A stretch of 64,000 bases of DNA, taken from positions 83,392 to 147,391 of the forward strand of contig JAOALB010000021.1 of the NCBI GenBank assembly GCA_025331125.1, read 5' to 3'. The stretch comes from Mycogone perniciosa (Eukaryota; Ascomycota; Sordariomycetes; Hypocreales; Hypocreaceae). A model generated the notes under the pieces. That model was not told the DNA's origin and ran no database searches. It was given only the letters and a program-made list of their open reading frames with translations. Both the position numbers and the translations under genes were made by a program. This document shows positions 24,319-36,119 of the stretch, piece by piece (position 1 is the first letter of the stretch; every line of letters begins with the position of its first letter).

Positions 24319-25396
24319 TGTGCCGATAGCGAGATCCGTAGCACGATGGAGATGAGGAGCTGGTGTGGACAATGAAGGTTGAAGCAGAAACAAAAAAGGA
24401 GTGGAAGAAGTTGGTGAAGGTGAAATGCTCAAAACTGGGACCGGCAAAAAAAGTGAGATGAAAGTGAGAAAATACCAGACGCGCTCTGAGGCGGAGGGCG
24501 CGTCTCGTGTTATCGGACGAAGTGCCAGCTGCCGACTTCGTCCCTACAGGTGTACCTCTTTACTCGACTGTCAGTCAGCTGCAGTTGTCCTTCAGCTGCA
24601 GTTGTCCTTCAGCTGGCAGAAGGGGAGAGAACGTACCTTAGGTGTAAAACAAAACAAAACAAAATGTAGGACAAGTTCGAGAGTTCGATGAAATACAAAT
24701 GGTGTTGGATTTTAAAAATTCGACAACTTCATATGAGGAGCTCGCACATCACAACTCTCGATCCGGCCGAGAAGCGATGTGGTGTTGTTTGACCCCTATT
24801 CGACTGTTTGAAACTCGTTTGAAGCGTTGATCCTGGCCACTCTTTGGAGCGGGATGAACTTCGACGCGTGCTTGTTGTTCAAGACGGATGGGAATAGTTG
24901 AGGATGGAGGGAAATTTGGATAAGAGGGTAATCAAAAGAAACAGTGTGGTGAAGAGATGAAGATGGGAGACCATAGGAGTTGATTCTTGAAATGCTCGCC
25001 CCTGAATCCGACCTATTGTCACACCAGCCACAATTAGACGCTACCACATAAATAACTCTCGAGTGGAATATCATCTGAGCCTGAGGATTGCCTAGACTTT
25101 TTTTCTCGGGCATTACCATCTGAAGTATTCTGTCCAGAGACAGGAAATACGGGGATTAAAGAAATCCTCTATCAAAGCCGAGTTGGCATGAATACAAGCG
25201 AACATCACGTACCTGTCAAGGCGATCAGATGACCGTTCAGCCCTGGCAGAGCATTCGGCCGCGCGCTTCGTTCAACTCAAATCATACATTGGTATACATT
25301 CCAAGACGTGCTTTTGTCTAGATACACACAATCCGCCTGGCAAGATTTTTGCCTATTCCCCTATTCCCAATACCCCCATTTGTAGATGAAATAGCT
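24319..25396. other. Intergenic: promoter of the Zn-repeat gene and 3' region of STT3
   Basis: About 1.1 kb between two minus-strand genes. It holds a 17-bp tandem repeat (24575-24615) and otherwise nothing recognisable; the 107-codon frame at 24796-25119 has no family features. Confidence 0.6.
24575..24615. repeat. 17-bp tandem repeat, 2.4 copies, each with CAGCTG
   Basis: Unit TCAGCTGCAGTTGTCCT at 24575-24591 and 24592-24608, then a partial third copy to 24615. Each unit carries the palindromes CAGCTG and CTGCAG. It lies about 260 bp upstream of the proposed start of the Zn-repeat gene. Confidence 0.95.
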
Positions 25397-27931
25397 CTAG
25401 TCCACTCGAAGAACACGAGCGCCCCTCTTCTTACCCAACTTCTTCTTCTTCTGGCCGCGGTCAAAGGCGGCGGCGGCGAAATGATCACGGCCAATGTTGT
25501 CCAGGTCCTTGACTTTGTAGATACGGATGATCCAGTTCTCACTGGTGTATGCCTCCTCAAGGGTGTTGAGAACCGGTCCTTGGTCCGGAAGTCGAACGTT
25601 TCGGACCCGATCAGCGGCCTGCCCCGCAGGGAACAGAGTGTGGTAGTTGTAATAGGACATCTTGTACCTGTTTTTCCGTTAGACGCGATACAGTTGTTAG
25701 TCAAGTCACATGGAGACTTACATCAGACTGTTCTTCATTGTTTCAGTAGCCTCTCCGTCGACACGGTACTCGCCACGGGCGGTAAAGAAGTCTCGCTCCT
25801 TGACCTCATCTGGCCAAATACCTTCTGCGATACGAACCATCCACAAGAATTTGTTGATGTCGTCTCCAGAGTAGCCGAGAAGACCACCGAATACGATAAG
25901 CACGTAGTCTACTTCGTGTTGTCGCATAATGGGATAGCTGACCTCCTCCCTAGAGCTCATAGCCTTACCAACAGTTGCAATATGAGTGTTGTTCCAAGTG
26001 TTGTTGTCAACCAAGGTGGGTCGGTCGGCCATGCCACCAATCTGGTAACCATAGTCCCACCAGGACATGATCTTGGCATCTTCCTTGGTATTCTGGCGTA
26101 GCCACTGATAAGCCTCTCGGTAGTCATCGATGATGTGCTGGCTTCCGTCAGGCATACGGCTCGCGAGAACGACGGACGGCGACGAATAGGCGTTAGATGT
26201 CACCCAAGTACAGTGCGAGACAAACATCAGGAGATAGACTGTCATGACACCGGCCACAATGACCTTGGACAACAAGCCGAAGATGCCGACATTTGGTTTC
26301 TCACTACCTCGCAGACCAGTAGTCTTGGTCTTCTTGGGTGCATCGGCAGTGTCTTGCTCCACTGCTGGGGAAGGAGCCCTCATAGCCAGGTAGGTATCAA
26401 GGATTTGGGACACCGCAATAGCGGCGGAAACACAAACAACGGGCGTGAGTGTGAGCATCAGACGGACCATGACACCGGCAAAGTAGCTGCCAAAGAGGGC
26501 ATACACGACAACGAAGACGTGCTCGTCCCTGAGTTCTTGGAAACACAGGTACACGCCGGCCGGGAACAACCAGATAAGCATGTTCAAGTCGAAGAAGAAA
26601 GATGGCCAGGCAGTGGGTTGATGCTCCGAGACGGATGCGATAATGGGGATATGAATCTTGGCATAGCCAGTGTCCCACAGGGAGTAGAATCTGCCGCTCC
26701 AGGGGGCAATGTATCCCAGTGACGTGAGACCAACAAGACCAACCAAGCCAAGGCCAAAGGTGGCAACAAGGATAGTGGCAAGGAAAGTTTGGAACTGTCG
26801 ACCAGTAATGGCAGAACGGACATATTGGATGAAACCAATCAGCTGAACGAAGCCGAAGATGCCTTGATGGAGTTAGTACTGGACGCCATCATGGATATTG
26901 GAGTCTCATACCTAGAGCGGGCATATGCTCGCTGGTCTTGATAGGCAAGAAGCCAACAAAGGGGATCTGCATGCTAGCCAACGTTCCGAGAGCGTACCAG
27001 GTCGTGTAGCTAACATAAAGACGGGTGCTGAATCTTCCCATGCAGATGAGAACGAAAGCATGCATTGGGAGCAGACAGGTAATGAAGGCATATCCACCCC
27101 AGGAGGCCACCATGTATCCGTAGAACAGCGCACAGAGGGCACCCCAGAGCATCGATCCCAGCTTAAGAGCCTTGATCCATAAGTAGAAGGTGAAGACCAG
27201 GAGGAAGATAGCAATGGCCTCGTTGTCATAGCTGCCCGCAACCGATCTTGAAATATATCCAGGAGTAATACCCATGAAGGCAGCGGCGAGAAGACCCGCT
27301 GACGGCGATGTGGTCATCTCATTGGTAAGGGGATAAGCCGCAAATGCAGTCAGGCCTGAAAAAGCCGGCGCAAGGAGGACGCAGATGTTGCGAATGTCGA
27401 CAGGAACCGTCAAGGCTCGTAGAGCGTGATAGATGGCACCACTCGTCACCATCAAACCGGGATACAAGGTACCTCCGGTAACACGACCAAGAGGATGCCA
27501 TGTCCGATCGTCGAACCAATCCCAGAACTTGTAGAATCCATTCGCGACGAGGTACTTGGTTGCCCGGAAGTTGAACCAAGGGTCGACTAGAGGGTTGTTA
27601 GTAACATGGATTGAGGGACTCTTGCGCGCCGTATGAAATAAACTGACATTCGTGAATGATGCTTTCAAATCCTATGCGCGACACGTTAGCAAAATAATCA
27701 ACAATTGCACCTTCAAAGGCGATGCTTCCAACACGGCCAGCCAGCCAGCCAGCCAGCCCAAAGCAAGCGACAGCACTTACGAATAACCGAGAAGAGACGG
27801 CTTGCAATTGCGGCCGCCGCAATGAAGCATAGAATGACAACTCTCAGCAGAGTCCTCGTATTCTGGGCCGTGTAGCCCACAGTGGCACCTTGGGGTTTAG
27901 TCGCCGTCATTGTGGTGACTGAAGACGGCAT
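25397..27931 (-). CDS. STT3: Oligosaccharyltransferase catalytic subunit Stt3
   Basis: ER membrane enzyme that transfers the lipid-linked glycan to Asn in N-X-S/T. Five exons (27781-27931, 27648-27671, 26912-27586, 25722-26862, 25397-25667) give 753 residues, the usual family length. The N-terminus has the first membrane helix (LLRVVILCFIAAAAIASRLF) and then FESIIHEFDPWFNFR, assembled across a 24-nt exon; DPW includes the family's key luminal Asp. Many membrane segments follow (SVAGSYDNEAIAIF is the second acidic motif). The hallmark WWDYG lies at about 26050-26067, followed by the family signature WNNTHIATVG and, near the end, YKMSYYNYHTLF. The C-terminus is basic (KKKKLGKKRGAR), as in fungal Stt3. 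Start: an ATG at 27931; a second at 27910 is equally possible. Intron 3 uses an AAG acceptor. Confidence 0.97.
27736..27757. repeat. (CCAG)n run inside STT3 intron 1
   Basis: Five tandem 4-bp units within the 109-nt first intron (27672-27780). Confidence 0.9.
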
Positions 27932-28712
27932 GAATCCCCTGAGGTTGTTAGATCTCAGGCCCGGCTTGCCGCGTGGTGAGGACAGCTTGGAGCTTAGAGG
28001 TAGTGGTACTTCGTAGTAGGCTACGTATTCCACGATTGATGTGGGGCGACGGATGCCCGGTATTTTCCCGATGAGCGAATCCTTGAGCATCATTCCACAA
28101 TAAGTTTCAGTCTTCCTTAACAGCAATGCGTGAGACGATAATTACCCCATGTTATCCATAATAAGCAAGACGATAAGATGGAGTGCGGGCGATGGCTGAA
28201 TACTAATTTTAAAGAAGAGATGTATGGGTTGTGGTTGTGGTTGTGGTTAAGAAAAAAAGCTGTGTGGGCACTGATCCTCCACACCTATAGAGCATTGGAG
28301 CACCTACGGAGTGAATTGTATGTTGAGTGAGTCTCGGCTAGACCACATCACATGTCTTCATTGCGCCCATCGGCATGCATAACGACACATCTCTGCCATT
28401 GGCAATCGTTGTGCTTGCCAACTGCTTGTTGTAAAGTCCGTGACACTCCTGGTAACATTTCTTTAACCTTGAATCGTCTAATTGCGTATTTTTACACCTG
28501 TACAGTTGAAACAACAATGACCCCAGGAAACCTCTATGCAACGGCGCCATGTGTAATTTCAAGTATACACTGTCTTTTGCCGTCAACGGGGCCTTATTAT
28601 ACCTCATAGGATCTTTTGGATTCCCATGGACGGCCAGATACATTCGCCTGCCAGCATTTCTGCATGACACTCCCTGCTCCTCACCCCGCAACACCGCACC
28701 GTTTTTAGGTAT
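27932..28712. other. Intergenic: STT3 promoter and ATP synthase e 3' region
   Basis: 780 bp with a TTGTGG hexamer repeat at 28226-28248 and one TACTTCGTA 9-mer near 28006. The 118-codon minus-strand frame at 28338-28694 has no support. Confidence 0.6.
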
Positions 28713-29240
28713 TTAAGGGCTCTCCTTTGACAGCTTCAGCAGATATTTCTCGAGATCGAAGTTCGGGCTATCAGCATCCGTAACCACTATTCCAGAATTA
28801 GTTTGCTGCCAAAGCCAGTGATCCTCGTCGAGAGGGAGGGCCATGAAAGACCCCCACCAAGAAGGGAGCGAGGATGAAGCATCTTTGAGATAAGGCGTAC
28901 CATCGTCTGCTGCCGCCGCCGCCGGGCTCGTCTTCTTTGCGTATGCCGCCTTCGCCTGTTCTATCAGCTTCTGCTTGTGCTCATACTCGTGCTGCGCGTG
29001 CTGAGCCTTTTGCGTCGTAGTGATCGTTCGCTGGTGGGAGAAGCCGTAGAACACGCCGAAGGCGAGGGCAGACCACCGGAGAACCTGGGATTGCATCAAT
29101 CAGACTTTTGTCGCAGGAAAATGGCCAATTGGATTTCGGCATCGCGGGATTAACAGCTGAAATGGTGGATGGTTGGTTGGGCAGGAGGAAATCAAGTCAA
29201 ATCAAGACACAACACATACGTTGACTCCTGTTGATGACAT
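28713..29240 (-). CDS. ATP21: Mitochondrial F1Fo-ATP synthase subunit e (Atp21/Tim11)
   Basis: Small inner-membrane subunit that drives ATP synthase dimerisation and cristae shape. Exon 1 (29220-29240) codes only MSSTGVN; a 135-nt intron leads to 28901-29084, with VLRWSALAFGVFYGFSHQR, the membrane helix with the GxxxG dimer motif (GVFYG). A second intron, 28787-28900 (114 nt, donor GTACGC, branch AACTAATTC, acceptor AATAG), is inferred because it joins ADD to VVTDADSPNFDLEKYLL and gives 92 residues, the normal family length. Without it the frame stays open and encodes 130 residues with an odd Trp-rich insert, so an intron-retained form would be translatable. The helix is followed by a Lys/Ala/His-rich coiled coil. 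Divergently transcribed from the dynein gene. Confidence 0.88.
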
Positions 29241-29833
29241 TGCGAAAATCGCACGGCGCGCGGCTATTTCGAGCAGCAATCGGGGAGTAAAGGCGAAATT
29301 CGGGGGGTCGACTGCGGTCGTCGATGAACCCTGTCCTGGAGTGGCTCGAGGGAATTGTTACGTCGGCTGATGAAGTTTTGAAAATGTCCTCGGGAAAAGT
29401 CGCAGTTTTTCCAGGATCAGAGAAGCGCCGCTGGAGCTCGGCCAAAGCTGGCTCCTCACTCACTAACCGCTTAGAGTCACGTGGAACTTGGGAAATGCCA
29501 ACGTCTGGTGCAGCACGTCGCGTTTGTTCCAGATAAGCTGTTAATATTATTAGAGGAGGAGTAGGTAAATGAGGCTGTAGAATGCGCTGACAACATCATT
29601 TTTACCATTTCCATTTGGCCTACCATCCGGATAGCTCGTCTCCATTTTAGAGTATTCGTTTTTTTCCCTCCTGTTGATGACGCATATCTATCTACCCAGG
29701 CCGCTGGAATCCCGCTCAAGTTGTCACCCCTGCTGCGGCTTGTCTCAGGAGCCAGGCTTCCTACCATCTCCATCTCGTCGCTTAATCTTCCAACATCTGG
29801 CGCGTCCCGAAATGGGACTGTGGGACAATCACG
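29241..29833. promoter_or_regulatory. Shared divergent promoter region, ATP synthase e / dynein IC
   Basis: About 590 bp separates two start codons on opposite strands; both promoters must lie here. No clear TATA element or gene seen. Confidence 0.5.
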
Positions 29834-31986
29834 ATGCAGCAACGTCGAGAAGAGATCCTTGCCAAGAAAGCAAAGCTCGCAGAGCTTAAGCGGCAGAGGG
29901 AACTCCGGGCTAGCCAGGCGACGGCAAGTCGCCAGGGCATGGGCAGTCCTAGCGATGTTGGTCTCTTGTTCGTGCCGCTGCTGCGCAAGTCGCTGACCCT
30001 TTCTTTTTGCAGTTAATATCACCGACGCCAGGAAGAGCAGACAACCGCCGCGAAATCGAATCCCTCATCAACAGCTTGGTTGGCGACAGCAGGCCTAGTT
30101 CCATCGTAACAGGCGGCCCCGGATCTCCTGCACCCCGCGGAAGCAGGCCTAATAGTGTTCTCAGCGCTGGTGAGATTAGCAATGTCACCTCTGAATACAC
30201 GGCCCAGACAAACGGACATTCCGTTGCTACAGCCCCGATCGCTGTGCCACTGAACCTCAGCACCGCGCCTTTAACGACAGTCTACGAATGCCCACCGTCA
30301 CCAGTCAAGGAAATATTCTCATACAGCAAAGGTGTCCAAACAACAGAAGAATGGACCACCCCTACAAGAACAAGAGCCCAGTCACTTATGTCGGAGGCTG
30401 ACGACTTACCTGGAACCACCACTACTCCTGGCAAGAGACTAAGCAGGAGGGAGCGTGACCGGGAGGAAGAGCTGCGACAAAAAATCAGACAGGAGGTAGA
30501 GGAGGAGCTAAGAACAACCAAGGAACTTCTGACTGAAGGCGCTGCGGCGGCTCGTCCCTTTTCAACCACAAACTATCCATCCAGAGAACTCACCACAGAA
30601 GAACTTGAGGCTGTGACACGTTCCGACGAATTTGTCGACTTTCTTGAGCAGTCAACTAAAGTCATTGAGAGAGCGCTCGATCAAGAAACCTACGATATTC
30701 TTACCGACTATGCATTGCAAGGGAGGGACCTGGAGGATGAGGACGAGGAAAGTGGCAACACTGGCGGACGTGGAATACACAGAATCAAGGAGGTAACACA
30801 ATTTTTCGACGATCGTTGGTCTAAGAAGCGGATGATCAGTGGCATCGATTTCTCACCCAAATTTGGCGAGCTTCTACTCGCGTCGTACACCAAAAATCCC
30901 ACCGCGCCACATGAGCCCGATGGTATAGTCCAGGTCTGGAATACCCATATGCAGAATCGCCCAGAATACGTTTTCACTGCCCAGTCAGATATCTTGACAG
31001 CAAAATTTTCGCCCTATCATCAGAACCTGATCATTGGTGGTTCATACAGCGGCCAGGTCCTGTTATGGGACACGCGAGCCAAGGCTACACCGATTCAGAA
31101 AACACCACTGACCGGATACGGCCATGCCCATCCAATCTATTGTGTTGATATCGTTGGCACGCAAAACGCCAACAACATCATCTCATGCTCGACAGATGGT
31201 GTCGTCTGCGGTTGGAGCATGGACGTGTTCGCCCAACCACAAGAACTACTGGAGCTGAAGAACCCCAGCCAGGCCAAGGTAGCCGTAGAGGACGTTAGTC
31301 CCACATGCCTATCCTTCCCTCAGACAGATCCTACCTTCTTCCTCGTTGGAAGTGAAGAAGGCACGATATTCCCTTGCCATAGGTACGATCGTGCGGGGGC
31401 CAAGGCTGGCGTTGACAAGAAGATCAACTACAGGGGCCACACGGCGCCTGTCATGTCTGTTGACTTCCACCCGGCTAGGGGCCCTGTGGATCTCGGCGAC
31501 TTGGCTATCTCATCGTCACTCGATTGGAGCGTGAAGCTCTGGAAGATTCGTGCTCCAGCAGCTACGTCAACGATCGGATTGGGAGATGGCACCATCTCGC
31601 CTTTGATTGATTTCGTGCGCGAAGACGTCGTTTATGATGCCAAATGGTCACCCGTGAAGCCCAGCATTTTTGCCCTAGTGGATGGAGCCGGCTGGCTGGA
31701 GCTGTGGGATATTGCTCTTGACACTGAGGAGCCCATATCCCGAATAACGCCCAGTACCCGTCAGGATGGAAGAGCAATGCTGTCGAAGAGCTTAAACAAG
31801 CTGGCCTGGGAACCGAATGATGGCAAGCGTATTGCAACTGGTGGAATAGATGGCTCTCTCACTGTCTTTGAGGTTTCAAGTGGCCTAGGAGGCAAGGAGG
31901 GATTGAAGAATGAGGAATGGGCAAACGTCAAGAAACTCGTCAATCGGGTGGAGGCAGTTGGAATGAACGGAGCAATGGTGGTGTAG
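29834..31986 (+). CDS. nudI: Cytoplasmic dynein intermediate chain (WD40)
   Basis: Dynein subunit linking the heavy chain to light chains and dynactin; in hyphae needed for nuclear and organelle transport. Exons 29834-29956 and 30013-31986 (56-nt intron, phase 0) give 698 residues. The first 40 or so residues, beginning MQQRREEILAKKAKLAELKRQ, form the charged coiled coil that binds dynactin p150. A short helix follows (NRREIESLINSLVG), then Ser/Pro-rich linker. KGVQTTEEW resembles the light-chain binding segment. A second charged helix (about residues 180-220) leads to ITQFF-type sequence (VTQFFDDRWSKKRMISGIDFSPKFGELLLASY), which is characteristic of intermediate chains. WD repeats fill the rest (VQVWNTH, VLLWDTRA, SVKLWKIRA, LELWDIALD). 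The symbol is by analogy with Aspergillus nudI. Confidence 0.95.
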
Positions 31987-32615
31987 CATTCTGTTCCTGG
32001 CGTGTGGCGCCATACTTTTCAAGCCCTTTCGCATGTAGATTTATCGGCGGAGACGTATCCTGTATACCCCCTTGAGGATGTTGGGCGAGATGACAATGGC
32101 ATCTTCAATGCTCTGAAATGCATCTACGAACGTATTTCTATTTCTGGTGAACTAACAGAGATGTTCGATTCAATGATTATGATCTTATCTGTATCTCAGC
32201 CAATAGGGATCCACCCGTGGTAACTGTCACGTGAAGCGTCGGCGCGAAAAATATTAAAACGCGATCTCATTTGATCTTCTCAACGACGACACCTCCAACC
32301 TCAAGAGGGTTCCAGAAGGCCAATTGATGATGCGCGGCCACGAACCAGCTGAGCTATCGATATTCAGAACACGTAACTGACTGCAGTCTCTTGGACTGCC
32401 TCATATCTGCGATGGTAAGCTTTTCCCTAGATCTATACCTTCCCAACATGCACAAGGATGTATTCATTTCGATGAATTCTGCAATTCTGAAAGTCATTTT
32501 TGGCTTAATGTGGATAACTTCACCCCTGAGTGTTTTTCTATTTCAATTCTACATTTAGTTGTTGCAACTATGTATCACTATCTAACACGGTATAGATCCC
32601 AGAGCAAGTCCCTCC
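31987..32615. other. Convergent 3' intergenic region
   Basis: Between the stops of the dynein gene (plus) and the aldo-keto reductase (minus). GC- and AT-rich patches near 32225-32270 and a GATG-GTAAGC string near 32408 hint at a small transcript, but no conserved RNA or frame can be recognised. Confidence 0.5.
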
Positions 32616-33721
32616 CTACGTATTCATTGGGGAGTGATCAGGATAGCGTTTGCCAGCCACTTCGAAGTTCTCAACAATAGTGTCGATCTTCCTAACCTCC
32701 TCCTCGCTCAACTTGACCAGCTTAGAGTTCTCTTCCACCCGCCCCACGGTCGTAGCGCCAGGGATCGGGATAATAGTTGGCAGTCCTGAACGACGGCTCT
32801 TACTATGCACCCAGCCAAGGGCAAGCTGAGCTGGGGTGCAACCCTTTTCCTCGGCGAGGGCTTTGACTTGATTGACCAGCTTGAGGTTGTGTTCAAAAGC
32901 TGCCTTCTCAAACCGTGGGAAGTTGGCGATGTGGCCTATGTCTTGGACTTGTGGGGCGTCCTTGAATCTGCCCGCGAGCAACTGTCCCTGTGTAAGTCAC
33001 TGACAAGCAATTTGGGTGGTGGTGAATTAAGAACTTACTCCTCGTCCCATGGGTGAATACGCTATGATGGGGATGTCGTACTGAGCACATGCAGCAGCCA
33101 CACCGTTGCTAAAAATGTCCGGCGTAAACATGCTAAGCTCAACCTCGACGGTTGCAATCTTTGCTTGCTTCGCAGCCTCATGAATGGTCTCTTCACGACA
33201 TTCTGAAAGGCCAAAGCCGCCGAGTTTGCCCGTGTCAATGTACTCCTTCTGGGCGACACCAAGTGTCACCTCCAGGGGTGTCGTAGGATCCCTTCTAGAA
33301 TAGCTGAAAACGTCCAACTTCTTCGTGCCTCCTAGCTGGGAGATAATATTGTCGAGCGAACGTCGGATACCTTCGGGAGATCCGTCCGGACGCATTGCCT
33401 CCATGCTCCAGCCGCCCTTGATGATGAGGGTGACCTTATCAGCATCCTCGGGGTACTTGGTGAAGTAGCGCTTGACCAAAGTCATGGTGTTGTACTCAGG
33501 AGGTCCGTAGAACTCGGCACCGTTCCATACCGTAAGGCCATTTTCCACAGCAGCTTTGAGGGCAGCAATGGCCTGGTCCAGCGGAGGAGGATTTGGCCGC
33601 CATGTGAAGCCTGGACATCATCACGTCAGTATCTTGACTCCTTTGTAAGTCCGGGTTGATGAAACTCACCCATGAGACCGAACCCAATAGGGCTGACGTC
33701 CTTGTCCAGAATACGAGACAT
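32616..33721 (-). CDS. Aldo-keto reductase, pyridoxal reductase-like
   Basis: NADPH-dependent oxidoreductase of the AKR superfamily; the closest recognisable group is fission yeast Plr1-type pyridoxal reductase (AKR8) and YakC-like proteins. Exons 33670-33721, 33039-33610 and 32616-32987 (introns 59 and 51 nt) give 331 residues. Visible features: SPIGFGLMGFTW at the N-terminus; NGAEFYGPPEYNT, with the catalytic Tyr context; IIKGGWS in the Lys position; KLGGFGLSECREETI; VEVELSMFTPDIF; IIAYSPMGRG; and the C-terminal NADPH-binding segment IIPIPGATTVGRVEEN. All four tetrad positions can be placed, so it should be active. Substrate is not decided by the sequence. A TATA-like box lies about 90 nt upstream. 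Confidence 0.9.
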
Positions 33722-33809
33722 GATAGTAATGATAATCAACTATGAGAAGGTTTTGAATGGATGTCGAAGTTGTGTGAGAAACCTGTTCCTTTGATGCTGG
33801 CTCAGCCGG

Positions 33810-33817
33810 TATTTATA
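33810..33817 (-). promoter_or_regulatory. TATA-like box of the aldo-keto reductase gene
   Basis: TATAAATA on the minus strand, about 90 nt upstream of the ATG at 33721; position suits a core promoter. Confidence 0.5.
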
Positions 33818-33838
33818 ATTCCTGCCCAACTTTTGGTT

Positions 33839-34068
33839 AACATGAGGCGCGATCAGGACCACCATCACATTACCATCACATTAACATCACACAACTCCAT
33901 CACGAGCGGATATAACAAGTCGATGTACATTATTCCGAGATGACAATACTACAATACAGCCAAACTCAATCAACATGAAGTGCGATCAGGACTACTCCAT
34001 ACCACCACACAACTCGATCACAGGCGGACATAACGAGTTGACAAACATTATTCCGACTTGGCAATAAC
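33839..34068. repeat. Two diverged direct repeat units of about 100 bp
   Basis: Unit 1 (33839-33949) and unit 2 (33972-34068) share AACATGARGYGCGATCAGGAC, then CACACAACTCxATCAC, GCGGAYATAAC and ACATTATTCCGA with small gaps. Several differences are G/A or C/T transitions. They begin about 120 bp upstream of the aldo-keto reductase start. Confidence 0.8.
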
Positions 34069-35070
34069 ATTCAGGTGAAAGTAATTAGTAACCAATGGCA
34101 TAGAGCCATTGGGTGAATTGGAGTTAAGCTTATCCCGAGAAACTCTGATCTAACATCATTAGAGTTGCCATCTTTGACACCGGAGTTAGGCGCTATCTCC
34201 GGACATAAGAGTTGTTATGTACTGGCCATTTATCAATTGCGAGGCCGAACGCTTCCTTTATCAGTTCCGGTTCAGATTTAATTTATAATATTTCTTTCCA
34301 AAAAGTACCAGGACTGTTGTGCCAGCATGAAAGTGCGGTGCAGGAGAAAAGAGGACTGTGTAAGTGAGGGACGAGTCGCCTACTGGCGGGGTTCACTCTG
34401 ACTTTCATTGCTGCAATACTCTATATTTGGGCAGATTAGACGATACGGCGGTTATTTTTCTCTTCTCTGCTCGTTTTTCTGAGAGTCGATGGCTACTTGT
34501 CGGCCATTCTTGATGCGAGGCTCTGCGCATGTTTATCTTCTTAATCAGGCAATAATCTACAAGTTGAACATGGCACCACTGGTGATTACCTCAAATAGAG
34601 ACTCGAGCCTCTTAATGTAATGTAACCTGTACTATCAGCTACAATTGCTGAGGTGTGCGCTTCACATTTGCTGGCCTGGTACTCCGTACAATGGTTTGAC
34701 AGAGCGCGGCTCCTCCGTCTTACCTGTACTCCGCAAGGTAGGGACTGCATTCATCCGCTAAGCCTCAATCTGCCGCCAGAATGTCGGAAAGTCGACATTA
34801 CCAAGTCCGTATACCAAGGTTATATGTATGTAGGCAGGCAGACGCGATTAATAAAGTGTTTGAGACTGTAGGATGGGCACCTTTTTTGGGTTCGAATCCT
34901 CGAAGACGAAGCGTAGGCAAGTGTGGTAATATTACCTAAGTGCTTTTCCTTCGGCCTGACGAAGTAGTCACCAACACTATACGGATAGTATGCAATAATG
35001 GGGTATAGGCTTCGTATAACTAACTACCTTACCTGTCAAGCTATGGGGAGCATACCTACTCCGTAGATAG

Positions 35071-35086
35071 TATATATATATATATA
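35071..35086. repeat. (TA)n microsatellite
   Basis: Eight TA units directly after a TACTCCGTA motif. Confidence 0.9.
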
Positions 35087-35987
35087 AGAATGGGGATTTA
35101 TAGCCATTGCGTTCTTTGACCTCAGATTAGCAATTGGCTGGGACAGGCGCTAAGTAAATGAAGGCCTCTCTACCAGTCTAGGCAACGTTTGAACATGTCC
35201 CCTAACCAAAATCGAGTCCCCGTTATGGACTTTTTGGATTGTAAGTAAGATGTATTGGCCCGCGTCATATCAGACGTCGCAGAACCTGACTGATTCCAAA
35301 ACCCGACGGTAGTCTGGGGGCCTCATTTAGGTATTTGTTGATGAATGAGTTTGAGTCTGGGCCATTTACGGAGCAAATCGCAACGGTTTGATGCAGCAGC
35401 AGAAAGACGTGCCCCACCGATGCCGCAAACGCCTCTTTTAACTCCTTTAACCTTTTAGCCGGAAACATTCGAAACTTGTAGGAGGCGGCCGGCCATGTAG
35501 ACTCCTCTGCCACATTGCATGTCGGGTCTCAAAAGTCTGCGACCGGCCCTTAACAATTTTTCTTATACTAATTTATATAGGGAGATTTTTACCCAACCTT
35601 AATCCACTTATTCCTATGCGTCTAAGTATTTTCCAGATTTCTGAATCAATTTCCTCAAAGCATGTGTTTTCGCTATTTTTGGTGAAATGTTGAGAGGTGG
35701 TCGCAAACTTTTGACACCTTACATTATGCACTTGGGCGCACTCGGACCCCTGTGCTTTCCTAGGGCATTCTACGAGTACGAGTGAGTACCTGGTGGGTAC
35801 CTAAGGACCAGTGGTGAGCTCGGTGACTTGGAAGCGTCTTACCTGTTCCTGTCCCATTGGTAGATGGATCTCGGAAGCACATCCCTTAGCTTGGGTGGCT
35901 TGTGACTGTCCCGAATCATACATTGAACTACGACCAGATGTCGTACTTCACGGTATTGGAAGAAAGGATCGCCCAACTCTCATCTTG

Positions 35988-35995
35988 TATATAAA
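35988..35995 (+). promoter_or_regulatory. Orphan TATA box
   Basis: TATATAAA in a good context, followed by a pyrimidine/CA-rich leader-like stretch and a CCCCAG string near 36103, but the only downstream ATG (near 36160) is followed at once by TAA. It may be what remains of a dead gene. Confidence 0.3.
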
Positions 35996-36119
35996 GCAGA
36001 GAATAAATATTCCTCAAGTCTCCTCATGTTATCTCAAGTCTGGTTGTCTATATCACCTTCTCACAAAGCAGAGACAGATACAGCCATTACTTTTGTCATT
36101 ACCCCAGATCATCTACAGC

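Noticed and set aside
28338..28694. 118-codon minus-strand frame with two cysteine pairs suggesting a CX9C mitochondrial protein
   Set aside because: Cysteine spacing does not form two CX9C motifs and the rest has no family resemblance; lies in 3' UTR/promoter DNA.
29477..30022. 181-codon minus-strand frame over the dynein promoter and first exon
   Set aside because: Low-complexity, no family features, and conflicts with two well-supported genes.
32335..32365. TAGCTCAGCTGG on the minus strand, like a tRNA A box
   Set aside because: No B box at the expected distance and no cloverleaf can be drawn.
34880..34905. GGTTCGAATCC string resembling a tRNA T arm
   Set aside because: The T stem does not pair over five bases and no A box, anticodon arm or acceptor stem is present.
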